A stretch of DNA of 59,094 bases. Source: Halanaerobium saccharolyticum. Its GTDB lineage: Bacteria; Bacillota; Halanaerobiia; Halanaerobiales; Halanaerobiaceae. The DNA lies in assembly GCF_003053565.1 (NCBI RefSeq), contig NZ_QAXS01000016.1, forward strand, positions 1 through 59,094, in the 5' to 3' direction. Positions within the stretch are counted from its first letter, which is position 1; the number at the start of each line of letters is the position of its first letter. The notes beneath the pieces were generated by a model, which saw only the letters and a list, made by a program, of their open reading frames with translations, did no database searches and was not told the origin of the DNA. Shown piece by piece: positions 24,430 through 33,489 of this stretch. A program made the translations under genes and the position numbers.

Positions 24430-25929
24430 ATGGCAAATCAAAAAGTTCTGGAAATGAAAAATATCACTAAGACTTTTCCCGGAGTTAAAGCTTTGGACCG
24501 TGTTAATTTTTCTCTGGAAAAAGGAGAGGTTCATGCCCTTTTGGGAGAAAATGGAGCCGGGAAATCAACTCTGATGAAAGTTTTAAATGGAATTCACGAG
24601 CGTGATGAAGGTGAGATCTTTGTAAAGGGTGAGCCGGTAAAATTTCAAAATACCAAAGAGGCTCAGAATGCCGGCCTGGCGATTATTCACCAGGAACTGG
24701 AGTTGATTCCTTATCTAAATGTAGCAGAAAATATATTTTTAGGCAGGGAAGAGCGAAATGGAGTTTTTATTAATTACAAAAAGCTCTATCAGAAAACCGA
24801 AGAGGTTTTAGATCTGCTGGGAGTTGATATTGATCCGAAAGCAAAGATTAAGGATTTAAACATCGGCAGTCAGCAGATGGTTGAGATTGCTAAGGCGGTT
24901 TCTCAGAACGCTGATATACTGGTAATGGATGAGCCGACATCTTCTCTGACTAACCAGGAAATAGAAATTCTATTTGAGTTGATAGAAAGACTTAAAGAGC
25001 AGGAAATTGCAATTGTCTATATTTCTCACCGGTTGGAGGAAGTTTTTGAAATCTGTGATCGGGTTACTGTTTTAAGAGACGGTCAGTTTGTTGGAGAGGT
25101 TAAAACTTCTGAAACTGATGAAGATGAATTAATTAAAATGATGGTCGGCCGAACAATTGAAGATCGTTTTCCAAAAATGAAATTTAACCCTGGTGAAGAA
25201 ATTTTAAGGATTGAGAATCTTTCGGTCCCTGAAGAAATAGAAAATGCTTCTTTTTCTCTAAAAAAAGGTGAAATTCTTGGAATTGCTGGTCTGATGGGTT
25301 CAGGCAGAACCGAACTTGCCAAAGCAATTTTTGGAGTTTTTAAAGAAAAAACAGGTCAAATTTTTTACAGAGGTGACCAATTAAAAATCAATTCTCCGGC
25401 TGATGCAATAGATAATGGAATTTATTATCTCAGTGAAGACCGGAAAGAAGAAGGTCTGATCCTCGGCCTGTCAGTTGCTGATAATATAAGCATTTCTGTA
25501 TTAAAAACAATTTTAAATGCTAATACCTTTATAGATGCAGCTGCCGAAAAAGATCTTGCAGAAAAATATATAAAGGACTTAAATATCAAAACTCCTTCCG
25601 AAAAACAGCTGGTTAAAAATTTAAGTGGAGGAAATCAGCAAAAAGTTGTAATTTCTAAACTACTTTCTACTAAACCAGAAGTAGTAATCTTTGATGAACC
25701 AACCCGGGGAATTGACGTTGGTGCTAAAAGAGAAATCTACAACCTAATGCAGGATTTAATAGATGAAGGAGTAGCAGTAATTCTGATTTCTTCGGAATTA
25801 CCTGAAGTCTTAAATTTAAGCAATAGAATTTTAGTTATGCATGAAAAAGAAATTATGGGAGAGCTGGATGCCGCTGAAGCTGATCAGGAAGCAATTATGA
25901 AGCTGGCAACCGGAAGGAGGAGTCAGTAA
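24430..25929 (+). CDS. rbsA: Ribose ABC transporter ATP-binding protein
   Basis: Double-cassette ATPase (499 aa) of the sugar ABC importer. First half: Walker [13 protein letters not shown], Walker [12 protein letters not shown]. Second half: degenerate Walker [12 protein letters not shown], as is normal for RbsA, with signature LSGGNQQKV and Walker [15 protein letters not shown]. It starts immediately after rbsD and ends one base before rbsC. Confidence 0.94.
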   Translation: MANQKVLEMKNITKTFPGVKALDRVNFSLEKGEVHALLGENGAGKSTLMKVLNGIHERDEGEIFVKGEPVKFQNTKEAQNAGLAIIHQELELIPYLNVAENIFLGREERNGVFINYKKLYQKTEEVLDLLGVDIDPKAKIKDLNIGSQQMVEIAKAVSQNADILVMDEPTSSLTNQEIEILFELIERLKEQEIAIVYISHRLEEVFEICDRVTVLRDGQFVGEVKTSETDEDELIKMMVGRTIEDRFPKMKFNPGEEILRIENLSVPEEIENASFSLKKGEILGIAGLMGSGRTELAKAIFGVFKEKTGQIFYRGDQLKINSPADAIDNGIYYLSEDRKEEGLILGLSVADNISISVLKTILNANTFIDAAAEKDLAEKYIKDLNIKTPSEKQLVKNLSGGNQQKVVISKLLSTKPEVVIFDEPTRGIDVGAKREIYNLMQDLIDEGVAVILISSELPEVLNLSNRILVMHEKEIMGELDAAEADQEAIMKLATGRRSQ

Positions 25930-25930
25930 A

Positions 25931-26890
25931 GTGAATAATTTAAGCAGTATTAAAGATAAAAGTTTTTTAGAAATTTTGAATAGATTTAAAACAGGGATTG
26001 GACTTTTAGCCCTTGTAATTGTATTATCGTTTATGAGCCCCTATTTTTTAACTGTTCCCAACCTTTTAAATGTAGTTAGACAGGTGTCAATTATAGCAAT
26101 TATTTCTTTTGGAATGACCATGGTAATTTTAACAGGGGGTATTGACCTTTCAGTTGGTTCAATGCTTGCTTTTGCGGGAGCAATTTCGGCCGGGATGATT
26201 GTTAATACAGGTTTGAATGTCTATCTAGCAATCTTAATTGGTCTGGCAGCTGGTACTGCCCTTGGACTTTTTAATGGTCTGGCAGTTGCAAAGGCAAAAC
26301 TGCCCGCCTTTATCGTTACCCTGGCAATGATGACCGTGGCCCGAGGATTTACTTTAATTTACACCAATGGGCGGCCAATTTCTGGTTTTGATGAAACATT
26401 TAGATTTTTTGGTGCTGGTTATATAGGAGCTATTCCGGTTCCAGTTATTATCATGTTTTTACTTTTGATAGTTATTTACATTCTGCTTAAGAAGACACCA
26501 CTTGGACGCTATATTTATGCAATTGGCGGCAATGAGAAAGCTACTAAGCTTTCCGGTATTAATACTGATAAAATTAAAATAGCTGTTTATGCTTTAAATG
26601 GTTTCTTAGCTGCTGTGAGTGGAATTATTTTAACTTCCCGCCTGAATTCAGCCCAGCCAATGGCCGGTGAGGGTTATGAGTTAGATGCAATTGCAGCTGT
26701 AGTTTTAGGTGGAACCAGTCTTTCAGGTGGTAGTGGTACAGTAATTGGAACAATTGTCGGTGCTTTGATTATTGCAGTTTTAAATAATGGTTTAAATCTC
26801 TTAAATGTATCTTCATTCTATCAGTTAGTTGCTAAAGGTGGCGTTATTCTGCTTGCTGTCTTCTTAGATCGTAAGAGTCAGCAGCAGTAA
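25931..26890 (+). CDS. rbsC: Ribose ABC transporter permease
   Basis: Inner-membrane permease (319 aa, BPD_transp_2 family) with eight or more spans. Family marks: ISFGMTMVILTGGIDLSVGS and GRYIYAIGGNEKATKLSGI, then AAVVLGGTSLSGGSGT. The GTG start follows an AGGAGG (25916-25921) inside the end of rbsA. Confidence 0.93.
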   Translation: MNNLSSIKDKSFLEILNRFKTGIGLLALVIVLSFMSPYFLTVPNLLNVVRQVSIIAIISFGMTMVILTGGIDLSVGSMLAFAGAISAGMIVNTGLNVYLAILIGLAAGTALGLFNGLAVAKAKLPAFIVTLAMMTVARGFTLIYTNGRPISGFDETFRFFGAGYIGAIPVPVIIMFLLLIVIYILLKKTPLGRYIYAIGGNEKATKLSGINTDKIKIAVYALNGFLAAVSGIILTSRLNSAQPMAGEGYELDAIAAVVLGGTSLSGGSGTVIGTIVGALIIAVLNNGLNLLNVSSFYQLVAKGGVILLAVFLDRKSQQQ

Positions 26891-26995
26891 TAATATAGAT
26901 AAAGAAAAATAATTAATTCAATAGGAGGTGAGTTTTCACCAGCTTCTTTTGGACAGTATTCATTATTAGAATTAAATTCAAGGAGGAATAAAAAA

Positions 26996-27886
26996 ATGAG
27001 AAAACTTATTGTATTAGCTTTATCTTTAATGTTGGTAATTGGACTTTCTGCAGGTGTTGCAGCTCAGGATGTAAAGCTTGGACTGGCTGTTTCTACTTTA
27101 AATAACCCTTTCTTTGTTGACTTAAAAGATGGTGCTGAATCTATGGCCGAAGAAATGGGAGTAGAAATTTTAACAGTAGATGCTCAGGATGATGCTGCAA
27201 GTCAGTTAAGCAGTGTTGAAGACTTATTAATTAAACAAATTGACGTTTTAATTGTAAACCCTGTTGATGGAAATGCTGTTGTTTCCGCAATTACAGCAGC
27301 CAATGACGCCGGTGTACCTGTAATTACAGTTGACCGTGGTGCAGAAGGTGGAGATGTTGTAAGTCACATTGCTTCTGATAACGTTGCTGGTGGAGAAATG
27401 GCTGGAGACTTTATCGCTGAACAGTTAGGTGAAGAAGGTAAAGTTGTAGAACTACAGGGTATTCCTGGAACATCTGCTGCTAGAGATAGAGGTGAAGGCT
27501 TTAATAAAGCCATGGATAAATATTCTGGTATGGAAGTTATAGCCAGACAGCCCGCTGGTTTTGACCGAGCAGAAGGAATGACAGTTATGGAAAATATTCT
27601 GCAGGGTAACCCAGAAATCGACGCTGTATTTGCTCATAATGATAATATGGCTTTAGGTGCAATGGAAGCTATTGCAGCAGCCGGTCGTTCTGATGAGATT
27701 ATGATTGTTGGTTTTGACGCTATTGATGATGCAAGAGATGCTGTAGCAGAAGGTAAAATGGCAGCAACTGTTGCTCAAAAACCAGATTTAATGGGAGAAA
27801 TGGCTGTGGAAACTGCAATCAAGGTAGCAAATGGAGAAGAAGTTGACGAATATACTCCAGTACCTTTAGAGTTAATTACTGAGTAG
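26996..27886 (+). CDS. rbsB: Ribose ABC transporter substrate-binding protein
   Basis: Periplasmic D-ribose-binding protein, 296 aa. Signal peptide MRKLIVLALSLMLVIGLSAG cleaved near AAQ-DVKLG; mature start LGLAVSTLNNPFFVDLKDG is typical of RbsB. Ligand-region motifs TVDRGAEGG, HNDNMALGAMEA and GFDAIDDARDAV are present. A strong AAGGAGG precedes the ATG. The 105-base gap after rbsC contains a second AGGAGG inside a small hairpin (GGTGA/TCACC near 26925-26938) and may set a separate expression level for the binding protein. Confidence 0.94.
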   Translation: MRKLIVLALSLMLVIGLSAGVAAQDVKLGLAVSTLNNPFFVDLKDGAESMAEEMGVEILTVDAQDDAASQLSSVEDLLIKQIDVLIVNPVDGNAVVSAITAANDAGVPVITVDRGAEGGDVVSHIASDNVAGGEMAGDFIAEQLGEEGKVVELQGIPGTSAARDRGEGFNKAMDKYSGMEVIARQPAGFDRAEGMTVMENILQGNPEIDAVFAHNDNMALGAMEAIAAAGRSDEIMIVGFDAIDDARDAVAEGKMAATVAQKPDLMGEMAVETAIKVANGEEVDEYTPVPLELITE

Positions 27887-27978
27887 TAAATTAATATAGT
27901 GAGAAATCAACTATATAGTCTGAATACCTGGATTTAATTCAATGGACATGTATTAAAAATGCACCAGGTAAATAAAAA

Positions 27979-28008
27979 GGCCCTGCTAGAATTTCAGCAG
28001 GGTCTTTT
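27979..28008. terminator. Bidirectional terminator between rbsB and folD
   Basis: GGCCCTGCT (27979-27987) pairs with AGCAGGGTC (27996-28004). T-runs lie on the 3' side for both strands, so it serves rbsB (plus) and folD (minus). Confidence 0.85.
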
Positions 28009-28026
28009 AAATATTTAAGTTACTTA

Positions 28027-28866
28027 TTATTTAATTTTATGCAGATTTTTAAATGATTTAACAATATTGCGCATTAAAACCTGATTGGTGACAGTTCCCA
28101 CTCCACCTGGTACAGGAGTTATTGCTTTTACCTTTTCAGCGGCTGAATCATAATCAACATCACCAAGTAGTTTACCTTCGATAAAATTGGTGCCGACATC
28201 GATAACTATAGAGTCTTTATTTAACATTTCACCTTTAATCATCTCTGCTCTACCAACTGCAGCTACTACAATGTCAGCATTTTTTAGCTCCCATTCTAAA
28301 TCTCTAGTGCGGGAATGACACATTGTTACAGTAGCGTGTTTTTGCTGTAATAAAATTGAGACCGGTTTACCGACAATATTGCTTCTGCCGACAACTACAG
28401 CCCGCTGACCTTTAATTGGAATATCATAGTAATCCAGGATCTCCATACAGGCTTCAGCTGTAGCAGGATTTAGAGTCTCTAAGCCTACAAAAAGTTTTCC
28501 CAGTGAAGCAGAAGTTATACCCTCTATATCTTTTTGAGGATTTATCATTTCCAGGCTGTCCTTTAATTCAGCAGGAAGAGGCTGCTGAACCATAATTGAA
28601 GTGATCTGATCATCTTCATTTGCTTCTTTAAGACGGGCTTTAAATTTTTCTGGTTGATCAATAAACTGCTGATATTCAAATTCAATCCCAATCGCTTCAC
28701 AATTTTTTTCTATTCTACCTGCATAGGCCTTACTGGCAGCATCTTCACCATACTGCAGAACAATTAGGTGAGGAGCAGCTCCTGTTTGAGCTTTTAGTTC
28801 CTTTACTTCTTTAATAAGAGCAGCTTTAATTTCTGCTGCCAATTTTTTGCCGCTTAATTCTTTCAT
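28027..28866 (-). CDS. folD: FolD-family methylenetetrahydrofolate dehydrogenase, catalytic Lys missing
   Basis: 279-aa cytoplasmic enzyme of the FolD family. The NADP-binding part GRSNIVGKPVSILL and the end PVPGGVGTVTNQVL are intact. In the folate site the conserved motif Y-V-x-x-K reads YAGRI: Tyr48 is kept but the catalytic Lys is Ile52. VQQPLP keeps the Gln, KDVDG has become KDIEG and the usual PCTP is PATA. Loss of this Lys abolishes cyclohydrolase activity in studied FolD enzymes, so this one may be only a dehydrogenase, with the upstream fchA-type gene supplying the cyclohydrolase. Start supported by AAGGAAGTGA. Confidence 0.85.
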   Translation of the reverse strand: MKELSGKKLAAEIKAALIKEVKELKAQTGAAPHLIVLQYGEDAASKAYAGRIEKNCEAIGIEFEYQQFIDQPEKFKARLKEANEDDQITSIMVQQPLPAELKDSLEMINPQKDIEGITSASLGKLFVGLETLNPATAEACMEILDYYDIPIKGQRAVVVGRSNIVGKPVSILLQQKHATVTMCHSRTRDLEWELKNADIVVAAVGRAEMIKGEMLNKDSIVIDVGTNFIEGKLLGDVDYDSAAEKVKAITPVPGGVGTVTNQVLMRNIVKSFKNLHKIK

Positions 28867-28924
28867 TATGTCACTTCCTTTGCTTGATTTATTTATAATC
28901 TATCCAGACGATTAAAAACTAAAT

Positions 28925-29512
28925 TTAATTAGCAAGGTCTATAATTTCTTCTTTAAGGCGGGAACTTTCAGCTTTTAACTTTAAATATTCCTTTTCTATA
29001 TTTGATTTATATTCTTGATTATCTAAACTTTTGAGATTGATTTTAACATTGGCAATTGCACTGCCAACTGCTGCATCTCCTATGTAGGCTGCTACTTCGA
29101 AATCACTGGCCAGCATTCTGTTTCCAATTTCACTAATTTCCAGGCTGAGTCTCATTAATCTGACTGCTTTTTTTGTCATATCCATTGAAAATTCAACTGC
29201 ATCCTGACAGACAGATTTCACTTTATCCTGGTTTCCAGCCTTGTAGCTGTCCAGAATATCAGATAAAATTTTGCTGTCCTGATCAATCATTAAAAGCATC
29301 TCTTTTTTTAGTTCTTCACTTTCTGCTAGAATTTCCTTAGCTTCTGCCTCAACTTCCTTATATTTTTCCTTACCGATTGTTAGGTTGGCAATAAAGCTGA
29401 CAACTGCCGCATTTAGCGCTCCACTTAAAGCAGCTGCACTACCGCCACCAGGAATTGAGTTGCTTGAACTTAAGTCATCTAAAAATTCTTCTATAGTTTT
29501 TTGACCATACAT
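28925..29512 (-). CDS. fchA: Methenyl-THF cyclohydrolase / cyclodeaminase family protein
   Basis: 195-aa protein of the FTCD_C family, which includes methenyltetrahydrofolate cyclohydrolase FchA of clostridia and formiminotransferase cyclodeaminases. Marks: NSIPGGGSAAALSGALNAA near residue 18, LTIGKEKY, and ASDFEVAAYIGDAAVGSAIANVKINL. GAGAGGGG precedes the ATG. It is the first gene of a minus-strand pair with folD, 58 bases apart. Given the altered FolD, a cyclohydrolase role is more likely than cyclodeaminase here; no formiminotransferase gene is nearby. Confidence 0.83.
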   Translation of the reverse strand: MYGQKTIEEFLDDLSSSNSIPGGGSAAALSGALNAAVVSFIANLTIGKEKYKEVEAEAKEILAESEELKKEMLLMIDQDSKILSDILDSYKAGNQDKVKSVCQDAVEFSMDMTKKAVRLMRLSLEISEIGNRMLASDFEVAAYIGDAAVGSAIANVKINLKSLDNQEYKSNIEKEYLKLKAESSRLKEEIIDLAN

Positions 29513-29650
29513 GCTAAAACCCCTCTCTTAGTTAAATAAGATTTTATAAATATTCTAAAAATTTAATCTGACTTAATTTTATTATATAAAATCAGCCGAT
29601 ATTTAACAAGTGTGTATTTGGACTGAAGGCTGTATTTTTTTTATTTTTTT

Positions 29651-29690
29651 GAACCAGGTACAAGTGATAAAAATCACTTGTACCTGGTTC
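29651..29690. repeat. REP-like perfect palindrome 1
   Basis: 18-bp perfect arms (GAACCAGGTACAAGTGAT and complement) around AAAA. It shares the ACCAGGTACAA core with the element at 56457-56492. It stands between divergent genes, with no T-run. Confidence 0.75.
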
Positions 29691-29725
29691 AAATATGTAA
29701 TATAATCCATAACAGAGGTGTTGTT

Positions 29726-30355
29726 ATGGATATTTTAAGTCAGTTAAAAGAAAAAATTATTAGTGCCTGTTTATATTATTATATTGATTTTGTTTATAAA
29801 ACAAGTAAAATTGAAAAAAGTGGGAAACTGGAATATTTAGAAACTGAGCATCCAGACAAATTTATTCTTTTTATCTGGCATGGTGACAGCTATTCTTATT
29901 ATCCCTTTTTAAAAGGAAAGAAGTTAAACATTGTGACAACCCAAAATAAGCGGGGAGGAGTTATCAGCCGAATTAGTAAATATTTTGGCTATGATGTAAT
30001 GAGGTTACCTGATCTGGCCGGTGATGGCAATTATATATTTCAGTTAAAAAATAAAATTAATAAAAAAAATAATGCCAATCTTGTGCTCTCAGTTGATGGA
30101 CCATTAGGACCTGCTCAAGAAATTAAGGATTTTGCATTGATTATGGCACTTTTTTCAAAAAGAAAGATACTACCTCTAACTATAGATGTAAAGCACAGCA
30201 TTAAGTTGAAAAATAGATGGGATAATTTAAAGATTCCGCTGCCTTTTAATAAGATAAATATAAGGGTCAATGATTCTTATCGAGTGGAAAAGCAGGATCG
30301 AAAAGAGGAGTTTAAAACTTTAAAAGCTGAAATAACAAAGGTTATGCTGTCTTAA
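29726..30355 (+). CDS. DUF374 / lysophospholipid-acyltransferase-like protein
   Basis: 209-aa protein of the DUF374 family, related to LPLAT acyltransferases acting on lipids at the inner membrane. Marks: FIWHGDSYSYYPFLKGKK (catalytic-type His), TTQNKRGGVISRISKYFGYD, and LSVDGPLGPAQEIKDF. Family members usually have D-G-P-x-G-P, as here. In diderms they have been linked to envelope lipid synthesis, but the substrate is unknown. ATG 29726 follows GAGGTG; an upstream in-frame TTG at 29678 lies inside the palindromic repeat and is rejected. Confidence 0.75.
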   Translation: MDILSQLKEKIISACLYYYIDFVYKTSKIEKSGKLEYLETEHPDKFILFIWHGDSYSYYPFLKGKKLNIVTTQNKRGGVISRISKYFGYDVMRLPDLAGDGNYIFQLKNKINKKNNANLVLSVDGPLGPAQEIKDFALIMALFSKRKILPLTIDVKHSIKLKNRWDNLKIPLPFNKINIRVNDSYRVEKQDRKEEFKTLKAEITKVMLS

Positions 30356-30363
30356 TGATTGGT

Positions 30364-30418
30364 AATTGGTACCGGGCACCTGGAGAAGATTTCCAGGTGC
30401 CCGGTACCAATTGTTTTT
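30364..30418. repeat. REP-like perfect palindrome 2, also a probable bidirectional terminator
   Basis: 21-bp perfect arms beginning AATTGGTACCGGGCACC (30364-30384 and 30392-30412) around GAAGATT, then GTTTTTAA. It lies between the convergent ends of the acyltransferase and aldo/keto reductase genes. Confidence 0.75.
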
Positions 30419-31235
30419 AATAATCAAATTCTCCCCAGTCAGGATCAATCAAACGGTTATTTTGATTTAGCTGATCCATTTTGTCTACAACTTCTGTCGG
30501 AAGCTCCCAGTCAAAAAGATCAAAATTACTTTCTAAATGTGCTCTGGAACTGGCCTTAGGGATCGCCACAACATCTTTCTCAATTAGCCATTTTAAAGCT
30601 AGTTTTGAAGCTGATTTTTCATATTTATCTGCCAGCTCTTTGATTACTTCATTTTCAAATATTTCTCCTCTGGCAAGAGGACTGTAGGCTGTTAATACAA
30701 TTCCATTTTCCTGACAGAAATCAAGCAAGTCCTTTTGATACAGGGTAGGATGGAATTCTACCTGGTTTACTGCAACTAAGTCAGGTTCAATCTCTATTGC
30801 ATCTTTAAGGTGATTTACTGTAAAGTTACTGACACCAATATTTTTAGCCAACCCTTCTTCTTTAACTTCTTTTAGAGCTTTTAAGCTTTCTTCTAAAGGA
30901 ATATCTTTATTTGGCCAGTGAATTAATATCAGATCAAGATACTCAATCCCCAGTTCATCTAAAAATCTTTGGGTATCTGCCTTTATATCCTCATAATGTA
31001 AGTTTTCAGGTTTGATTTTAGAGGTAATAAATAGATCTTCTCTATTTACACCACTTTCTTTAATACCTTTAGCAACTGCCTGATGATTGTCATAACCATC
31101 AGCAGTGTCGATATGATTATAGCCGATATCGATAGCTTCTTTAACTGAATCTGTACATTCCTGTCCTCTCAACTGCCAGGTTCCCAGACCTAAAAGCGGC
31201 ATCTGATCTCCAGAATTTAGTTTAACATATTTCAT
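30417..31235 (-). CDS. Aldo/keto reductase
   Basis: 272-aa NADPH-dependent oxidoreductase. Marks: MPLLGLGTWQLRG, YNHIDTADGYDNHQAVAKGI (catalytic Asp and Tyr), the Lys of ITSKIKPEN, LILIHWPNKD, GVSNFTVNHLKDA and the C-terminal IPKASSRAHLESNFDLF. The start is set at the ATG at 31235 because a GGAGG sits nine bases upstream; a TTG 15 bases earlier lies before that site. Substrate unknown. Single gene, terminator shared with the convergent gene. Confidence 0.9.
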   Translation of the reverse strand: MKYVKLNSGDQMPLLGLGTWQLRGQECTDSVKEAIDIGYNHIDTADGYDNHQAVAKGIKESGVNREDLFITSKIKPENLHYEDIKADTQRFLDELGIEYLDLILIHWPNKDIPLEESLKALKEVKEEGLAKNIGVSNFTVNHLKDAIEIEPDLVAVNQVEFHPTLYQKDLLDFCQENGIVLTAYSPLARGEIFENEVIKELADKYEKSASKLALKWLIEKDVVAIPKASSRAHLESNFDLFDWELPTEVVDKMDQLNQNNRLIDPDWGEFDY

Positions 31236-31431
31236 TTTATCAGCCTCCAATTTATTATCTTAATTTACGCTTTAAATTAATTATAAGCAAAATAATAATT
31301 ATTATCAACTTTTACTAAGAAAAAAAGGAGATTTAGTAATTATGTTGAAATTAAATGGTAGAAGGAAAATTAGAATTACTAAGGTATAACTAATTATTTT
31401 AATAATAAATTAAAAAGAGGATGTGGCAGTT

Positions 31432-32817
31432 TTGAAGCTTAAATTCCTGCACAATATAGAAAATAAAATATACTTTATCCCATCAATTTATGCTATTTCT
31501 GCTACTCTACTTTCAATAGTGGTAATCTTTATTGAATATAAATATACAAATACTTTGATAAATGTACTGCCATCATATTTTTTTACATCTTATGATCTTT
31601 CAAAAACAATTTTATCTACCATAGCTGGCTCACTTTTTGCGATGATTACAGTTTCTTTTTCAACAATTATGGTAGTGCTGACTATGTATTCTTCTCAGTT
31701 TTCACCGCGAACGATGCAGGACTTTCTCAAAAATAAAGTGACCTTAAAGGTATTGGGGATTTTTATTGCTGGCTTTATTTATTCAATTTTAACCCTGTTA
31801 TTTATTGATGACAGCCTGCAGGGAAGTGGAGAGTCGATTATTTTTTCAGCAATGATTGGTGTTATTGTGGCGATTGTCTGTCTCGGTTATTTTGTTTATT
31901 TTATTCACCATGCTGCAAACTCTGTTCAGGTTAATCTTTTAATTGAGAGCTTAAAGGAAGAAGTTATTGAGATTGTTGATAAAATCGAGGCAAGAAATAA
32001 CAGTAATGATCAGATTCGTAATGAAGCACCTGATAACTTAAAGGAGATGCTAGATGACCGAGAAGTTTGTGAGGTTCATCCAGAACAGAGTGGTTACATT
32101 CAGGTAATATATGATATTGAACTGACCAAACTGGCAGATGAGTATGACATTATAATCAGGGCCGAAAAAATGATTGGAGATTATGTAACTGAAAATACAA
32201 TAGTTTTTAAATTATGGCAGCTCAATCAAGAACAGGAAAAATTTACTGAGGAAGAACTGGAAGAAATTAAAACTAAAATCAGAGGTAATCTGGTAATTAG
32301 TAATGAGCGAAGCAAAAAGAATGATATTGAATTTGGTCTTTTAAAATTAACTGAAGTTGCTTTAAGAGCAATTTCCCCCGGGATTAATGATCCCAATACA
32401 GCTATTTTTTGTATCAATCAACTGGGTTGGGTTTTATCAAGAATTGCAGTTGCCAACTTAGAAAACACTTATTATTACAATGAAAAAGATGAGCTCTGTT
32501 TTATTCTGGAGGATATTTCTTTCTGGGATCTGCTTTACAAAACTTTTTATCAGCTCAGTCACTACGGTAATCAGGATGTATCTGTTGCCGGTTCAATAAT
32601 TGATGCCCTGGTGATTATTGCTGAAGGAAGTCCAAAAGAGATTAAAGAACAGGTCTGGAAATTCAGCCACTATATATTAGGTGGTTTTGATAAAAATGTA
32701 CTGGAGCAGGAAGATAAAAAGTTTTTAAACCACAAAATTTATCGACTGGCAAAGGAAACTGGAAATAAAGAAGAGCGAGAAAAATATTTTCAGGTGGAAA
32801 ATTTTAAGATAAATTAG
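31432..32817 (+). CDS. DUF2254 family membrane protein
   Basis: 461-aa predicted inner-membrane protein: four hydrophobic spans in the first 165 residues, then a soluble domain. FAMITVSFSTIMVVLTMYSSQFSPRT and AISPGINDPNTAIFCINQL are DUF2254 hallmarks. Function not established. TTG 31432 is chosen because AGAGGATG (31416-31423) is then correctly placed; GTG 31423 overlaps it. Confidence 0.85.
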   Translation: MKLKFLHNIENKIYFIPSIYAISATLLSIVVIFIEYKYTNTLINVLPSYFFTSYDLSKTILSTIAGSLFAMITVSFSTIMVVLTMYSSQFSPRTMQDFLKNKVTLKVLGIFIAGFIYSILTLLFIDDSLQGSGESIIFSAMIGVIVAIVCLGYFVYFIHHAANSVQVNLLIESLKEEVIEIVDKIEARNNSNDQIRNEAPDNLKEMLDDREVCEVHPEQSGYIQVIYDIELTKLADEYDIIIRAEKMIGDYVTENTIVFKLWQLNQEQEKFTEEELEEIKTKIRGNLVISNERSKKNDIEFGLLKLTEVALRAISPGINDPNTAIFCINQLGWVLSRIAVANLENTYYYNEKDELCFILEDISFWDLLYKTFYQLSHYGNQDVSVAGSIIDALVIIAEGSPKEIKEQVWKFSHYILGGFDKNVLEQEDKKFLNHKIYRLAKETGNKEEREKYFQVENFKIN

Positions 32818-32897
32818 TAAGCTTTTAACTTAAATAGTTAATGTTTGATGTTATTATCTATAAATACTAAAATAATACATTAGAGAGGTGGTTTGAA

Positions 32898-33419
32898 GTG
32901 AAATTAAAAGGAAAAAATATTGCAATGTTAATTGGTCCGGGCTATGAAGATTTAGAGTTCTGGGTTGTATATATGCGGATGAAGGAAGAAGGAGCCAATG
33001 TTGATGTGATAGGAATGGAAAAGAATAAGGAATACTCAAGCAAACACGGCTGCCTGACCAAAAAAGCTGATTTTACCGCAGCAGAGGTTTTGGATGAAGA
33101 ATATGATGGGGTTTTAGTTCCTGGCGGCTGGACTCCTGATAAAATTAGAAGAGATAAGAATGTAGTGGAACTGGTTCGCAAAAATTATGAAGCAGGAAAA
33201 ATCATTGGCTTAATCTGTCACGCTGGTCTGGTTGGGATTTCAGCTGGAATAGTTGACGGCAAAGCAACAGGTTCTGAAGGAATTAAAGATGATATTATCA
33301 ATGCCGGGGGGAGCTGGGTTGATAAGCCAGCCTTTAGAGATGGGAATATTGTCTGGGGCAGAGTTGTTAAAGACATTCCTGCCTACTGCAGAGAGTTAGT
33401 TTCAGCTCTGGCTGAATAA
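32898..33419 (+). CDS. DJ-1/PfpI family protein
   Basis: 173-aa cytoplasmic protein of the PfpI/YhbO branch (protease or deglycase annotations). It has PGYEDLEF near residue 15 with the conserved Glu, VLVPGGWTPDKIR and the nucleophile elbow GLICHAGLVG with Cys and following His near residue 102. Length is usual. The GTG start follows AGAGGTGG. It probably protects against carbonyl or redox damage, which is family knowledge only. Confidence 0.87.
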   Translation: MKLKGKNIAMLIGPGYEDLEFWVVYMRMKEEGANVDVIGMEKNKEYSSKHGCLTKKADFTAAEVLDEEYDGVLVPGGWTPDKIRRDKNVVELVRKNYEAGKIIGLICHAGLVGISAGIVDGKATGSEGIKDDIINAGGSWVDKPAFRDGNIVWGRVVKDIPAYCRELVSALAE

Positions 33420-33489
33420 TTAAGTTAAATTATTTATTTCTAAATAAATTTTTAAAAAAGTTACTTCAAAATATATAAGAGGTGATCAT

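Noticed and set aside
26925-26938. GGTGA/TCACC hairpin before rbsB as a riboswitch
   Set aside because: Only five base pairs and no conserved riboswitch core; at most it affects translation or mRNA stability.
31342-31389. 15-codon ORF with GGAG upstream, before the DUF2254 gene
   Set aside because: Spacing of the ribosome site is too long, the peptide is short and no conservation can be judged.
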